From CAXMQS01 sp036446035 (GTDB lineage Bacteria; Actinomycetota; Acidimicrobiia; Spongiisociales; JAOTWH01): a DNA stretch of 6,942 bases. Numbering within the stretch: the stretch's first letter is position 1; each line of letters starts with the position of its first letter. Position numbers and translations under genes: made by a program. Of this stretch, positions 1 to 5,884 are shown one piece after another. The stretch is from positions 1 to 6,942 of the forward strand of contig JAZFSG010000109.1 in the NCBI GenBank assembly GCA_036446035.1. The letters are read 5' to 3'. The notes below the pieces were generated by a model. The model was not told the DNA's origin and made no database searches. It worked only from the letters and a program-made list of their open reading frames with translations.

Positions 1-90
1 TCTTCTGGTTCGAAGGTGACGGCCTCTTCGACCTCTTCGACCTCCGCGACCTCTGCGACCTCTTCGGGTTCGAAGGTGACAGCCTCTTCG
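1..90. repeat. Two 30-bp direct repeats, 60 bp apart, inside the acidic coding region
   Basis: Bases 1-30 and 61-90 are identical at 28 of 30 positions; the differences are at offsets 6 and 21. The shared core includes GGTTCGAAGGTGAC followed by GCCTCTTCG. On the minus strand each copy encodes EEAVTFEPE plus one flanking residue, giving a 20-residue period. The repeat reaches the window edge, so more copies may lie beyond it. Confidence 0.85.
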
Positions 91-404
91 GCTATTGAAT
101 CGCCTACAGACTCGGCGGCGGGCGCAACGTCATCGGTGCTGAGGCTCTCGAGCTCTTCATAGACGTCAACCGAGCTCTCCTCGGCGAAGAGCGGCTCGTA
201 TGTTTCCTCCGCAGCATCCTCGGCAGCATCCGCGGCTTCATCGCTGCGCCGTTTGCGACCGAACAGGCCACGCCTAGAAGTGTCCTCCTCCACCTCGGTG
301 GTGTCGGCAACGAACTCCTCCTCGGCAACCTCCTTCGACGACACCCAATCGGGGTGCCAGGGGTCACCTGGATGTGGATCGAATTCGCCCGTGTCCTTGC
401 TCAC
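1..404 (-). CDS. Acidic repetitive N-terminus of gene after frr, possibly cdsA (partial)
   Basis: This reading frame starts with GTG at 404, preceded by GGAAGGAAG with a 6-nt spacer, 23 nt after the frr stop. It runs off the left edge, so only 134 codons are visible. The protein begins SKDTGEFDPHPGDPWHPDW, is then very rich in Glu, Asp, Ala and Val, and has one basic patch, RRGLFGRKRR, near residue 50. The last 30 or so visible residues are Glu/Val repeats containing two copies of EEAVTFEPE. No membrane segment, signal peptide or catalytic motif is visible. In actinobacteria the gene after frr is usually cdsA (phosphatidate cytidylyltransferase, which makes CDP-diacylglycerol at the membrane), and some relatives carry a hydrophilic N-terminal extension. 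CdsA is therefore the leading inference from position only. A separate acidic protein is possible. The reading frame is well supported; its function is not. Confidence 0.6.
   Translation of the reverse strand, partial: MSKDTGEFDPHPGDPWHPDWVSSKEVAEEEFVADTTEVEEDTSRRGLFGRKRRSDEAADAAEDAAEETYEPLFAEESSVDVYEELESLSTDDVAPAAESVGDSIAEEAVTFEPEEVAEVAEVEEVEEAVTFEPE
30..65. repeat. Four 9-bp units encoding Glu-Glu/Ala-Glu-Val
   Basis: The units GACCTCTTC, GACCTCCGC, GACCTCTGC and GACCTCTTC follow one another without gaps. Read on the minus strand they encode EEV, AEV, AEV and EEV. They lie between the two larger 30-bp repeats and look like slippage-prone low-complexity coding sequence. Confidence 0.8.
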
Positions 405-427
405 GGGTCACTTCCTTCCGCGCTGCG

Positions 428-970
428 TCACACCTGCAGCAGTTCCTGTTCTTTGTGCGCCAGCAGGTCGTCGAGCTGACTTATGAATCTGTCAGTCTTC
501 TCCTGAAGTTCCTTCTCGGCCCGCCGAATGTCGTCTTCGGACGCATCGCGCGACTCCATGTGATCTTTGGTGTGGCGGCGGACATTTCTCACAGCCACGC
601 GGCCCTCTTCCGCCATATGGCGCGCCACCTTGATGAGCTCATGACGTCGCTCCTCGTTGAGCGGAGGGAAGGCGATGCGAATCACCGTGCCATCGTTTGA
701 GGGATTGAGCCCAAGGTCAGCCGAGGCAATGGCTTTCTCGACGTCGCCGATGGAACCCTTATCGAAAGGCTGCACGACGAGCAACTGCGGCTCGGGAACC
801 GAGAACGAAGCAAGCTGCTGCAGCGGCGTTTGCGTGCCGTAGTACTCGACCATCACACGGTTGAGAATGGTGGGATTGGCGCGACCGGTACGCACAGTGG
901 CGAACTCGCCCTGGGTGTGCTCGATGGCCTGCGCCATCTTCGTCTCCGCCTCGGTGAGGAGGTCTTCCAT
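428..970 (-). CDS. frr: Ribosome recycling factor
   Basis: RRF binds the post-termination 70S complex in the cytoplasm and, with EF-G, splits it for reuse. The 180-residue product is close to the usual 185. Family landmarks are FATVRTGRANP (residues 23-33, the hinge into the beta domain), the beta domain to about residue 103 with LVVQPFDKGSI and GLNPSNDGTVIRI, then FPPLNEERR and the long helix RVAVRNVRRH (124-133) with its conserved basic residues. I chose ATG at 970 because the family starts with a short MxDLLxEAExKM segment. GTG at 973, immediately before it, is equally possible, and AAAGG (980-984) sits 6 nt from the GTG and 9 nt from the ATG. The frame stays open upstream to 1177, but there it only shadows pyrH. 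The gap from the pyrH stop is 13 nt, so it is co-transcribed with pyrH. Confidence 0.97.
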   Translation of the reverse strand: MEDLLTEAETKMAQAIEHTQGEFATVRTGRANPTILNRVMVEYYGTQTPLQQLASFSVPEPQLLVVQPFDKGSIGDVEKAIASADLGLNPSNDGTVIRIAFPPLNEERRHELIKVARHMAEEGRVAVRNVRRHTKDHMESRDASEDDIRRAEKELQEKTDRFISQLDDLLAHKEQELLQV

Positions 971-983
971 CACTCCAAGCCTT

Positions 984-1688
984 TCAGTGGACCAGCGTGC
1001 CCACTTGGTCGCCCTTGAGGGCGGCCGCAACATTGCCAACCTTGGTGATGTTGAACACCCGGATCGGCAGCTTGTTGTCCATGCACATCGTAATTGCCGT
1101 GCTGTCCATTGGCCTAAGACCCAAGGTAAGCACATCCATGTACGTGATCTCTTCGAACAGCTCGGCGTCTGGATCAACTTCCGGGTCGTCGGCGTAGACG
1201 CCGTCGACGCGGGTCGCCTTCAGCACGATTTCCGCCCCGATCTCGGCCGCCCGCAGCGCCGCAGTTGTGTCGGTCGTGAAGAACGGGTTCCCGGTGCCTG
1301 CGGCGAAGATGACAACACGCCCCTTCTCTAAGTGGCGGATCGCCCGGAGACGGATGTAGGGCTCGGCGACCTGCTCTATGGAGATCGCCGTCTGCACGCG
1401 GGCCTTGGCCCCTGTGTGCTCGATGGCGTCGCGGAGGGCCAGAGCATTGATCACAGTCGCCAGCATGCCCATGTAATCGGCGTTGGCCCTGTCCATGCCC
1501 TGCGAAGCCGAAGTGGTCCCGCGGAAGAAGTTGCCCCCGCCGACGACGACGGCGACCTCGATGCCGGTGCGGTGAGCTTCAGCAATCTCGCCAGCGACTC
1601 GGTAGACAGTCGTTGGGTCGATGCCGAATCCGAGTTCGGGGTCTGCGAATGCCTCGCCTGAGAGCTTGAGAACCACTCGCCGCGTCAC
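984..1688 (-). CDS. pyrH: UMP kinase (uridylate kinase)
   Basis: PyrH phosphorylates UMP to UDP with ATP, the committed step toward UTP and CTP. It belongs to the amino-acid-kinase fold and is unrelated to eukaryotic UMP/CMP kinases. The 234 residues match the family length. Visible motifs are LKLSGE (8-12 region, phosphate binding), VVVGGGNFFRG (47-57), DYMGML (71-76, nucleotide binding and allosteric region), FAAGTGNPFFTTDTTAALRA (128-147) and KATRVDGVYADDP (157-169). The start is GTG at 1688, whose GTGA also contains the tsf stop, a 4-nt overlap that suggests coupled translation. The Shine-Dalgarno GGGGAGGG (1695-1702) lies 6 nt upstream. UMP made by the upp product encoded in this window is a substrate for this enzyme. 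Confidence 0.98.
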   Translation of the reverse strand: MTRRVVLKLSGEAFADPELGFGIDPTTVYRVAGEIAEAHRTGIEVAVVVGGGNFFRGTTSASQGMDRANADYMGMLATVINALALRDAIEHTGAKARVQTAISIEQVAEPYIRLRAIRHLEKGRVVIFAAGTGNPFFTTDTTAALRAAEIGAEIVLKATRVDGVYADDPEVDPDAELFEEITYMDVLTLGLRPMDSTAITMCMDNKLPIRVFNITKVGNVAAALKGDQVGTLVH

Positions 1689-2299
1689 GACGAGCCCTCC
1701 CCTACGGCGATGCGAACGAACTGGGATACCCCAATGTTCTCGCCCATGGTGGCCGACAGCTGCTCGACCATGTCCCCAACGGTTCCGTCGAATCGCTCGG
1801 GGTTCACGAAGGTCTGCTCGTAGAGCACATAGTCCCGATAAAAGGACTTGAGCTTGCCTTCGACCATCTTCTCGATGATGTCTTCCGACTTGCCCTCGTT
1901 GCGGGCCTGGGCTGAGATCAACTCCCTTTCGGACTCGACGGCGTCCGGCGGTACTTCATCCCGCGTTCGCCAGCGCGGTTTGGCGGCGGCCACATGCATG
2001 GCGACGTCGTTAGCAGCCCTTTGGAACTCCTCTGACTTGGCGACGAAATCGGTCTCGGCAGCCAGCTCGACCAGAACGCCAAGCACCGGGCGATCCGCCT
2101 GCCGGTGGAGATAGAGGCCAACCGAGCCTTGGCCCTGAGCACGCTCGCCCCGTTTCCGAGCGTCGGCGATTCCCCTCTCCAGGAGAAGTCGGGACGCCTT
2201 GTCGAAGTCGCCATCGACTTCTTCGAGGGCCCTCTTGGCATCCATCATCCCGGCGCCAGTTGCCTGGCGCAGCTTCTGCACGTCCTTGGCAGAGATCAC
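1685..2299 (-). CDS. tsf: Elongation factor Ts, short form
   Basis: EF-Ts is the nucleotide exchange factor that releases GDP from EF-Tu. The N-terminal UBA-like domain is clear (residues 1-45, VQKLRQATGAGMMDAKRALEE), followed by GSVGLYLH and the EF-Tu-contacting motif ETDFVAKSEEF (82-92). The C-terminus has KMVEGKLKSFY and LYEQTFV, then GENIGVSQFVRIAVGEG. At 204 residues it is shorter than the E. coli protein (283) and resembles the reduced forms of Thermus and some actinobacteria that lack part of the second core subdomain. The start is GTG at 2299, overlapping the rpsB stop in a GTGA quartet. A long purine tract, GGAGGGGAGGG (2302-2312), precedes it with suitable spacing and lies inside the 3' end of rpsB. 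Confidence 0.97.
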   Translation of the reverse strand: MISAKDVQKLRQATGAGMMDAKRALEEVDGDFDKASRLLLERGIADARKRGERAQGQGSVGLYLHRQADRPVLGVLVELAAETDFVAKSEEFQRAANDVAMHVAAAKPRWRTRDEVPPDAVESERELISAQARNEGKSEDIIEKMVEGKLKSFYRDYVLYEQTFVNPERFDGTVGDMVEQLSATMGENIGVSQFVRIAVGEGSS

Positions 2300-3189
2300 T
2301 TGCCCTCCCCTCCGCCCGGCTCGGCCTCCTTTGTCGGTCGGGTATCGGCGCCGCTGTCTGGCGTCGGTTTCGCTTCGGCGGCCGCCAGCTCTTTAGCTGC
2401 TGCCATGTCGCTGGCTTTGGCTGCAGCCTCTGCCTCGGCTTCCTTGGTGGCCAATTCTTTGGCCACAGCTGCGTCTGCGTCAGCCTTCTCTTTCGCGGCC
2501 GCTGCCGCCAAACCGGCACCCTCGATGCAGGCGGCGGCGATCATGCCCGCCATCAATTCGGCCGATCGAATGGCATCGTCATTTCCTGGAATGACGATGT
2601 CGACGTCATCCGGATCGCAGTTGGTGTCAACCACCGCGATGATGGTGGAGTCGACCCGCTTCGCCTCTTTGACGGCGATCTCCTCGGTTTTGACGTCGAT
2701 GATGAAAACGGCATCGGGAGTGGAGTGCATATCGCGCACTCCGCCGAGGACGGCGTCCAGCTTCGTCCACTCGCGACGCAGCTTCAGGCGTTCCTTCTTG
2801 GGTAGCGCCTCGATCTCGCCAGATGTCTCCATCCGTCCCAGCTCCTCCAAGTAGAGAATCCGCTTGTGGATGGTGTTGAAGTTGGTGAGCATTCCGCCGA
2901 GCCACCTGTTGTTCACATATGGCATCCCGGCCTTCTCGGCGCTCTCGCGCACGACGGCCTGGGCCTGCTTCTTGGTTCCGACGAAGAGGACTTTGCCGTT
3001 CTTCGCCGTGATGTCGCGCACGGTTTCGTAGGCACGCTCTGCTTGATCGATGGTCTGTCGAAGGTCAATGATGTGGATGCCGTTGCGGTCCCCAAAGATG
3101 TACGGACTCATCTTGGGATTCCACCGGCGGGTTTGGTGTCCGAAGTGGACACCGGCCTCCAACAGCTGGCGCATGTTGACTGCGGGCAC
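2296..3189 (-). CDS. rpsB: Ribosomal protein S2 with Ala/Lys/Glu-rich C-terminal tail
   Basis: S2 binds late to the 30S subunit near S1 and the platform. The core is unmistakable: MRQLLEAGVHFGHQTRRWNP (6-25), GIHIIDL, VLFVGTKKQAQ (67-77), YVNNRWLGGMLTN (91-103), PDAVFIIDV, VDTNCDPD and IPGNDDAIRS (200-209). The start is GTG at 3189 (product MPAVNMRQ), with AGGAGA (3199-3204) nine nucleotides upstream. The frame is open further to 3387, but that stretch lies in the leader and the sigma gene and has no S2 homology. The product is 297 residues against about 241 in E. coli. The excess is a tail from about residue 225 made of Ala, Lys, Glu and Asp with a repeated AKELA motif, ending in Pro/Gly-rich sequence. 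It is the first gene of the rpsB-tsf-pyrH-frr operon. Confidence 0.98.
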   Translation of the reverse strand: MPAVNMRQLLEAGVHFGHQTRRWNPKMSPYIFGDRNGIHIIDLRQTIDQAERAYETVRDITAKNGKVLFVGTKKQAQAVVRESAEKAGMPYVNNRWLGGMLTNFNTIHKRILYLEELGRMETSGEIEALPKKERLKLRREWTKLDAVLGGVRDMHSTPDAVFIIDVKTEEIAVKEAKRVDSTIIAVVDTNCDPDDVDIVIPGNDDAIRSAELMAGMIAAACIEGAGLAAAAAKEKADADAAVAKELATKEAEAEAAAKASDMAAAKELAAAEAKPTPDSGADTRPTKEAEPGGGEGK

Positions 3190-3198
3190 TGCTAATCG

Positions 3199-3204
3199 TC
3201 TCCT
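3199..3204 (-). promoter_or_regulatory. rpsB ribosome binding site
   Basis: AGGAGA on the minus strand lies 9 nt before GTG 3189. It selects that GTG over the internal ATG at 3174, which has no comparable site, and over upstream in-frame codons. Confidence 0.75.
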
Positions 3205-3210
3205 GTTTCC

Positions 3211-3239
3211 GGTTCGGGTCCTCCGCCTCGCCCGAAACC
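3211..3239 (-). promoter_or_regulatory. Possible hairpin in rpsB leader with SD-like loop
   Basis: TTCGGG and CCCGAA (3231-3236 and 3213-3218) pair perfectly around a 12-nt loop. Two more G-C pairs form outside across a one-base bulge. The loop reads CGAGGCGGAGGA on the minus strand and so contains a Shine-Dalgarno-like GGAGGA. It lies 22 nt upstream of the rpsB start and could be a leader structure for feedback control by S2, which is known to act on its own mRNA in E. coli. Regulation here is inference only. Confidence 0.4.
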
Positions 3240-3243
3240 TCCA

Positions 3244-3260
3244 CAGAGCTATCAGCTCCG
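3244..3260 (-). promoter_or_regulatory. Second small hairpin in rpsB leader
   Basis: On the minus strand CGGAGCU can pair with AGCUCUG around a GAU loop, giving seven base pairs with one G-U. It is followed by the other leader hairpin after only 4 nt. There is no U tract after it, so it does not look like a Rho-independent terminator. Confidence 0.35.
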
Positions 3261-3299
3261 ACCGGGGAGGGTGCGGCGTGACGTGCGGTTTGCGGCGGA

Positions 3300-3328
3300 A
3301 GTGTAGCGGGGCGCCTAGCCGGTCGACA
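3300..3328 (-). promoter_or_regulatory. Weak candidate promoter for the rpsB operon
   Basis: TACACT (3300-3305) fits the actinobacterial -10 pattern TANNNT and is identical to the -10 proposed here for ffh. The hexamer 17 nt upstream, TGTCGA, is a poor -35. The element overlaps the 3' end of the sigma gene and would give a leader of roughly 100 nt that includes both hairpins. Read-through from xerC and the sigma gene is an alternative. Confidence 0.3.
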
Positions 3329-4115
3329 GGCGTGGCTCGGCCATCCGGTTGCGCAGGCTCATGACGGCCTTGGTGTGGATCTGGCACACCCGCGACTCGG
3401 TGACTCCGAGAACTCCGCCGATCTCGGCGAGGGTGAGCCCCTCGTAGTAGTACAGGGTCACAACGAGCCGCTCGCGTTCGCCGAGCCGTCCGATGGAGTC
3501 GGCGAGGACGAAGCGGGTTTCATGGGACTCGAAGTCACCGCTGGGGTCGGGAGCCTTCGGATCTGACAACAGGTCTCCCACTGAAGACGATTCTCGATCG
3601 TCGGGGCTAAGGAGCTCGTCGAGAGCGACGAGCCCGAGGTTGGCGATCTCCGCGAGGGTGTCCTGCAGCTCGGTGAGAGTGACGCCCACCTGCGCCGCCA
3701 ACTCCTCGTCAGTGGGTGTGCGCTCCAGCTTGTGCTCGAGCTCGGCCATCGATCTTTGGATCTCGCGAGCCTTGGCCCGCACCGACCTCGGCACCCAGTC
3801 CAGAGCGCGCAGCTCGTCGAGGATGGCGCCGCGGATTCGATTGACGGCGTAGGTCTCGAACTTGATGCCGCGGCTCATGTCGAACTTGTCGATGGCGTCT
3901 ATGAGCCCGAAGGTTCCGTAGGACGCCAGGTCACCATGGTCGACCGAACGCGGCAGGCCGACACCGACTCGGCCGGCCACGAATTTGACCAGCGGCGAGT
4001 AGTGAAGGATCAGACCTTCTCGTGCTTCGGGTTCGGCGCTCTTCTTGAAACGCTCCCAGAGCTCGACGATCTCCTCCTGCGGACGTGCCTCAGGCACGTG
4101 GGTGCGATCTGTCAT
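3315..4115 (-). CDS. whiG: RNA polymerase sigma factor, FliA/WhiG family (sigma-28 type)
   Basis: This alternative sigma factor directs RNA polymerase to a small regulon. Of 266 residues, region 2 spans about 35-110 with LILHYSPLVKFVAGRV, GDLASYGTFGLIDAIDKFD and IKFETYAVNRIRGAILDELR. Region 3 follows, from WVPRSVRAKAREI to about 165. Region 4 (205-258) has LGERERLVVTLYYYEGLTLA and the helix-turn-helix IGGVLGVTESRVCQIHTKAV. These segments closely match Streptomyces WhiG, which sits in the same place upstream of rpsB and controls spore formation; in motile bacteria the family (FliA/SigD) runs flagellar genes. Which role applies here cannot be told. The start at ATG 4115 lies inside the last codons of xerC (26-nt overlap) and has no good Shine-Dalgarno, so translation may depend on coupling. 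The acidic linker at 171-200 is variable in the family. Confidence 0.93.
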   Translation of the reverse strand: MTDRTHVPEARPQEEIVELWERFKKSAEPEAREGLILHYSPLVKFVAGRVGVGLPRSVDHGDLASYGTFGLIDAIDKFDMSRGIKFETYAVNRIRGAILDELRALDWVPRSVRAKAREIQRSMAELEHKLERTPTDEELAAQVGVTLTELQDTLAEIANLGLVALDELLSPDDRESSSVGDLLSDPKAPDPSGDFESHETRFVLADSIGRLGERERLVVTLYYYEGLTLAEIGGVLGVTESRVCQIHTKAVMSLRNRMAEPRLSTG

Positions 4116-4983
4116 ACGTAGCCCGGAGATGCTCCCTCGTAACGGATGTATATATCTGTGTAGTAGCCAGATCGGCGTGTCCCAGAAGTTCTTGAACAGC
4201 TCTTAGGTCAGCGCCATGTTCCAACATATGGGTGGCGAAGGAGTGCCGCAAGGCATGTGGGTAGGTCCCGAGCCGCTTCCTCACTACGCGACGCATCCCT
4301 CTCGGGTCGAGTGGTCCTCCGCGTACCCCAACGAATAGGTGACTTCCGGCGTCTACTCCAGCGATGGCGGGCCTGCCTCTTGCCAGGTAGGCGTCGAGTG
4401 CGGTCCTGGCCTGGCCCCCAACGGGCACCGCCCGATCCTTGTTTCCCTTGCCTCGAACCCGAAGGAAGCTGCTGTCACGCAGGTCGCTGATTCGCAGCGA
4501 TGCCAATTCGGAGACGCGCAGCCCCGAGCCGTAGAGCAGCTCTATCACAGCTCGGTCGCGCAGCGATTCTGGATCCTCGTCGGACACCTGGTCGAGCAAC
4601 GCCCCGAGGCTGCGCGCCGGAACGGCCCTCGGCAGCGAATGCTCTCTGTTGGGTGTCGCTACTCCCTCAGCCGGGTTGGCGACAACCAGCCCGCGGCGGG
4701 AGGCATCTGCGAAGAACGAGCGAACGACCGACACTTTGCGCGAGATGGAACGGCGGGCGTAGCGCCGCGTCGAGAGGAAGGCCAGGTAGCGCCGCACGGT
4801 GGTTCGGTTGACGTCCTCGAGCCCCTTGATCGCCCCCCTGTCGGCGTATTCGAAGAACTGACAGAGATCGCGTCGGTAGGCGTCGATGGTGTGAGGCGAC
4901 AACCCGCGCTCGGAGTCGAGGCGCTCGATGTAGTCATCGAGCGCGCGCTCTGCCCACGCAGGTGGGTTGGGGACACTGGCCAT
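4090..4983 (-). CDS. xerC: Tyrosine recombinase XerC
   Basis: XerC-type recombinases act at dif near the terminus, with XerD and FtsK, to resolve chromosome dimers. The 297 residues match the family. The N-terminal core-binding domain (about 10-100) contains the GLSPHTIDAYRRDL motif. The catalytic domain holds the full set: Arg156 (YGSGLRVSEL), Lys179 (RGKGNKDR), His243 and Arg246 (PHALRHSFATHML), His269 (LLGHADLATTQ) and the nucleophile Tyr278 (IYTSV). The final helix, REHLRATYDRSHPRA, resembles the partner-contacting tail of XerC and XerD. Position next to the WhiG-type sigma gene and rpsB supports XerC over XerD. ATG 4983 fits the family start but has no clear Shine-Dalgarno. The 59 bp before it hold no convincing promoter or terminator, so it may be read from the DJ-1 transcript. 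Confidence 0.93.
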   Translation of the reverse strand: MASVPNPPAWAERALDDYIERLDSERGLSPHTIDAYRRDLCQFFEYADRGAIKGLEDVNRTTVRRYLAFLSTRRYARRSISRKVSVVRSFFADASRRGLVVANPAEGVATPNREHSLPRAVPARSLGALLDQVSDEDPESLRDRAVIELLYGSGLRVSELASLRISDLRDSSFLRVRGKGNKDRAVPVGGQARTALDAYLARGRPAIAGVDAGSHLFVGVRGGPLDPRGMRRVVRKRLGTYPHALRHSFATHMLEHGADLRAVQELLGHADLATTQIYTSVTREHLRATYDRSHPRA

Positions 4984-5042
4984 CGGCGCATGGTGGCGAG
5001 AGCGACCACGCTTGGCAACAACCTGCTTCAGAGAGTTGGGGC

Positions 5043-5621
5043 CTACACCGGCGGCTGCGGGTCGTATTGGATGTAGCGCTTGACCTCACGGGCTCGTTCC
5101 TCGGAGTGCAGTCGCTTCACGAGATGCAGCGCCATGTCGATCCCGGCCGAAACGCCGGCGGCAGTGACGATGTCCCCCGAGTCGACGAAGCGGTCATCTG
5201 GCCGCACCTCGATGGTGTCGTCGAGGGCAGCCAAGGCGTCCAGCGACCCCCAGTGAGTCGTTGCCGGACGACCCGCCAGCAGACCGGCGGCGGCGAACAC
5301 CAAGGAGCCGGTACAGACGCTGGTGCGAAGGGTGCCGTCCATGGACCGCACCCAGTTGAGGACTGTTTCGTCCTCCAGCTGAGGACGGGTGCCCTGCCCA
5401 CCGGGATAGATGAGCACATCGATAGGCGGGGCATCAGCCCACGTGTGGTCGGCCAGCAACCGCAACCCTTTGGCGCAGGCGATCACGCCCTCGTGCTGCG
5501 AGATGGTGACAACCTCAACCTCGTCCTCGGGCCACTTCTGCGCCCAGGCCGCCAGCACCTCCCAGGGGCCGGCCCAGTCGAGTTCCTCGGCGCCGTCGAA
5601 GAGGAAGATCCCGAATCTCAT
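5043..5621 (-). CDS. DJ-1/PfpI family protein, isonitrile-hydratase-like
   Basis: This 192-residue protein has the class I glutamine-amidotransferase-like fold of the DJ-1/PfpI superfamily. The N-terminus, FLFDGAEELDWAGPWEVL (6-23), carries the acidic residue region that partners the nucleophile. IYPGGQGTRP (71-80) and the nucleophile elbow SVCTGSLVFAAAGLL (101-115) with Cys103 follow, then ATTHW (120-124), VTAAGVSAGIDMALHLV (152-168) and a C-terminal YDPQPPV. This layout, especially THW and the terminal YDPQPP, is typical of the isonitrile hydratase (InhA) subgroup and of the sensor domains of some AraC-type regulators. No helix-turn-helix domain is attached here. The natural substrate is unknown. 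ATG 5621 overlaps the ATL stop in ATGA, and GGAAGG lies about 7 nt upstream, so it is translated with that gene. Confidence 0.9.
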   Translation of the reverse strand: MRFGIFLFDGAEELDWAGPWEVLAAWAQKWPEDEVEVVTISQHEGVIACAKGLRLLADHTWADAPPIDVLIYPGGQGTRPQLEDETVLNWVRSMDGTLRTSVCTGSLVFAAAGLLAGRPATTHWGSLDALAALDDTIEVRPDDRFVDSGDIVTAAGVSAGIDMALHLVKRLHSEERAREVKRYIQYDPQPPV

Positions 5622-5884
5622 CCGACCACCTTCCCCTTCTTGACGGCAACGCCTTCAGCTCGCAGCAGTTGAGCGTGTTGTCGCTCTTCGCCGGGGACAA
5701 GTCGACCGGTCGAGGTGACGACCCTCCACCAAGGCAAACCGTCGACGCGCTGCAGTGCGTTGCCGACCGCCCTGGCGGCACCAGGAAAGCCGGCCTGGAG
5801 AGCTACTTCCCCGTAGGTCACGACCTCGCCCGGAGAGAGGGACCGAACGACCTCCGCCACCGCTTCATCGAAGTCAGTGCCCAC
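5618..5884 (-). CDS. Alkyltransferase-like (ATL) protein, MGMT fold without catalytic Cys
   Basis: The 88 residues correspond to the DNA-binding C-terminal domain of O6-methylguanine-DNA methyltransferase. Conserved elements are SLSPGEVVTYGEVA (15-28, with Tyr24), ARAVGNAL (37-44, with the base-flipping Arg38) and LPWWRVVTSTGRL (50-62). The methyl-accepting Cys of the PCHR motif is replaced by Trp52, so it should bind but not repair alkylated guanine. Characterised ATL proteins flag such lesions for nucleotide excision repair. The start GTG at 5884 shares one base with the upp stop (TAGTG) and has no clear Shine-Dalgarno, indicating coupling to upp. The stop overlaps the DJ-1 start by 4 nt. 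The ATL call is strong; a repair role in this organism is inferred. Confidence 0.9.
   Translation of the reverse strand: MGTDFDEAVAEVVRSLSPGEVVTYGEVALQAGFPGAARAVGNALQRVDGLPWWRVVTSTGRLVPGEERQHAQLLRAEGVAVKKGKVVG

Noticed and set aside
1..90. Possible CRISPR-like or intergenic repeat array
   Set aside because: The repeats keep the reading frame, differ by a few bases, have multiples of 3 and no unique spacers, and encode a Glu-rich protein tract.
971..1177. Upstream extension of the frr frame by about 69 codons
   Set aside because: The extra residues have no RRF similarity and lie antiphase within the conserved pyrH coding sequence. ATG 970 or GTG 973 gives the family length.
2105..2854. Long plus-strand open frame of 249 codons
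   Set aside because: It is antisense to rpsB and tsf, whose protein motifs are certain, and is rich in Ser/Ala with no recognisable domain. High GC content produces such shadow frames.
3190..3387. Upstream extension of the rpsB frame to 3387
   Set aside because: It crosses the leader and the end of the sigma gene in another frame, has no S2 homology, and a proper ribosome site precedes GTG 3189.
4984..5042. Terminator or promoter between the DJ-1 gene and xerC
   Set aside because: Only a weak 5-bp imperfect hairpin without a T tract and no convincing -10/-35 pair could be found.
4339..5076. Plus-strand open frame of 245 codons opposite xerC
   Set aside because: The minus-strand XerC has every catalytic residue, and the opposite frame shows no domain or start signal.
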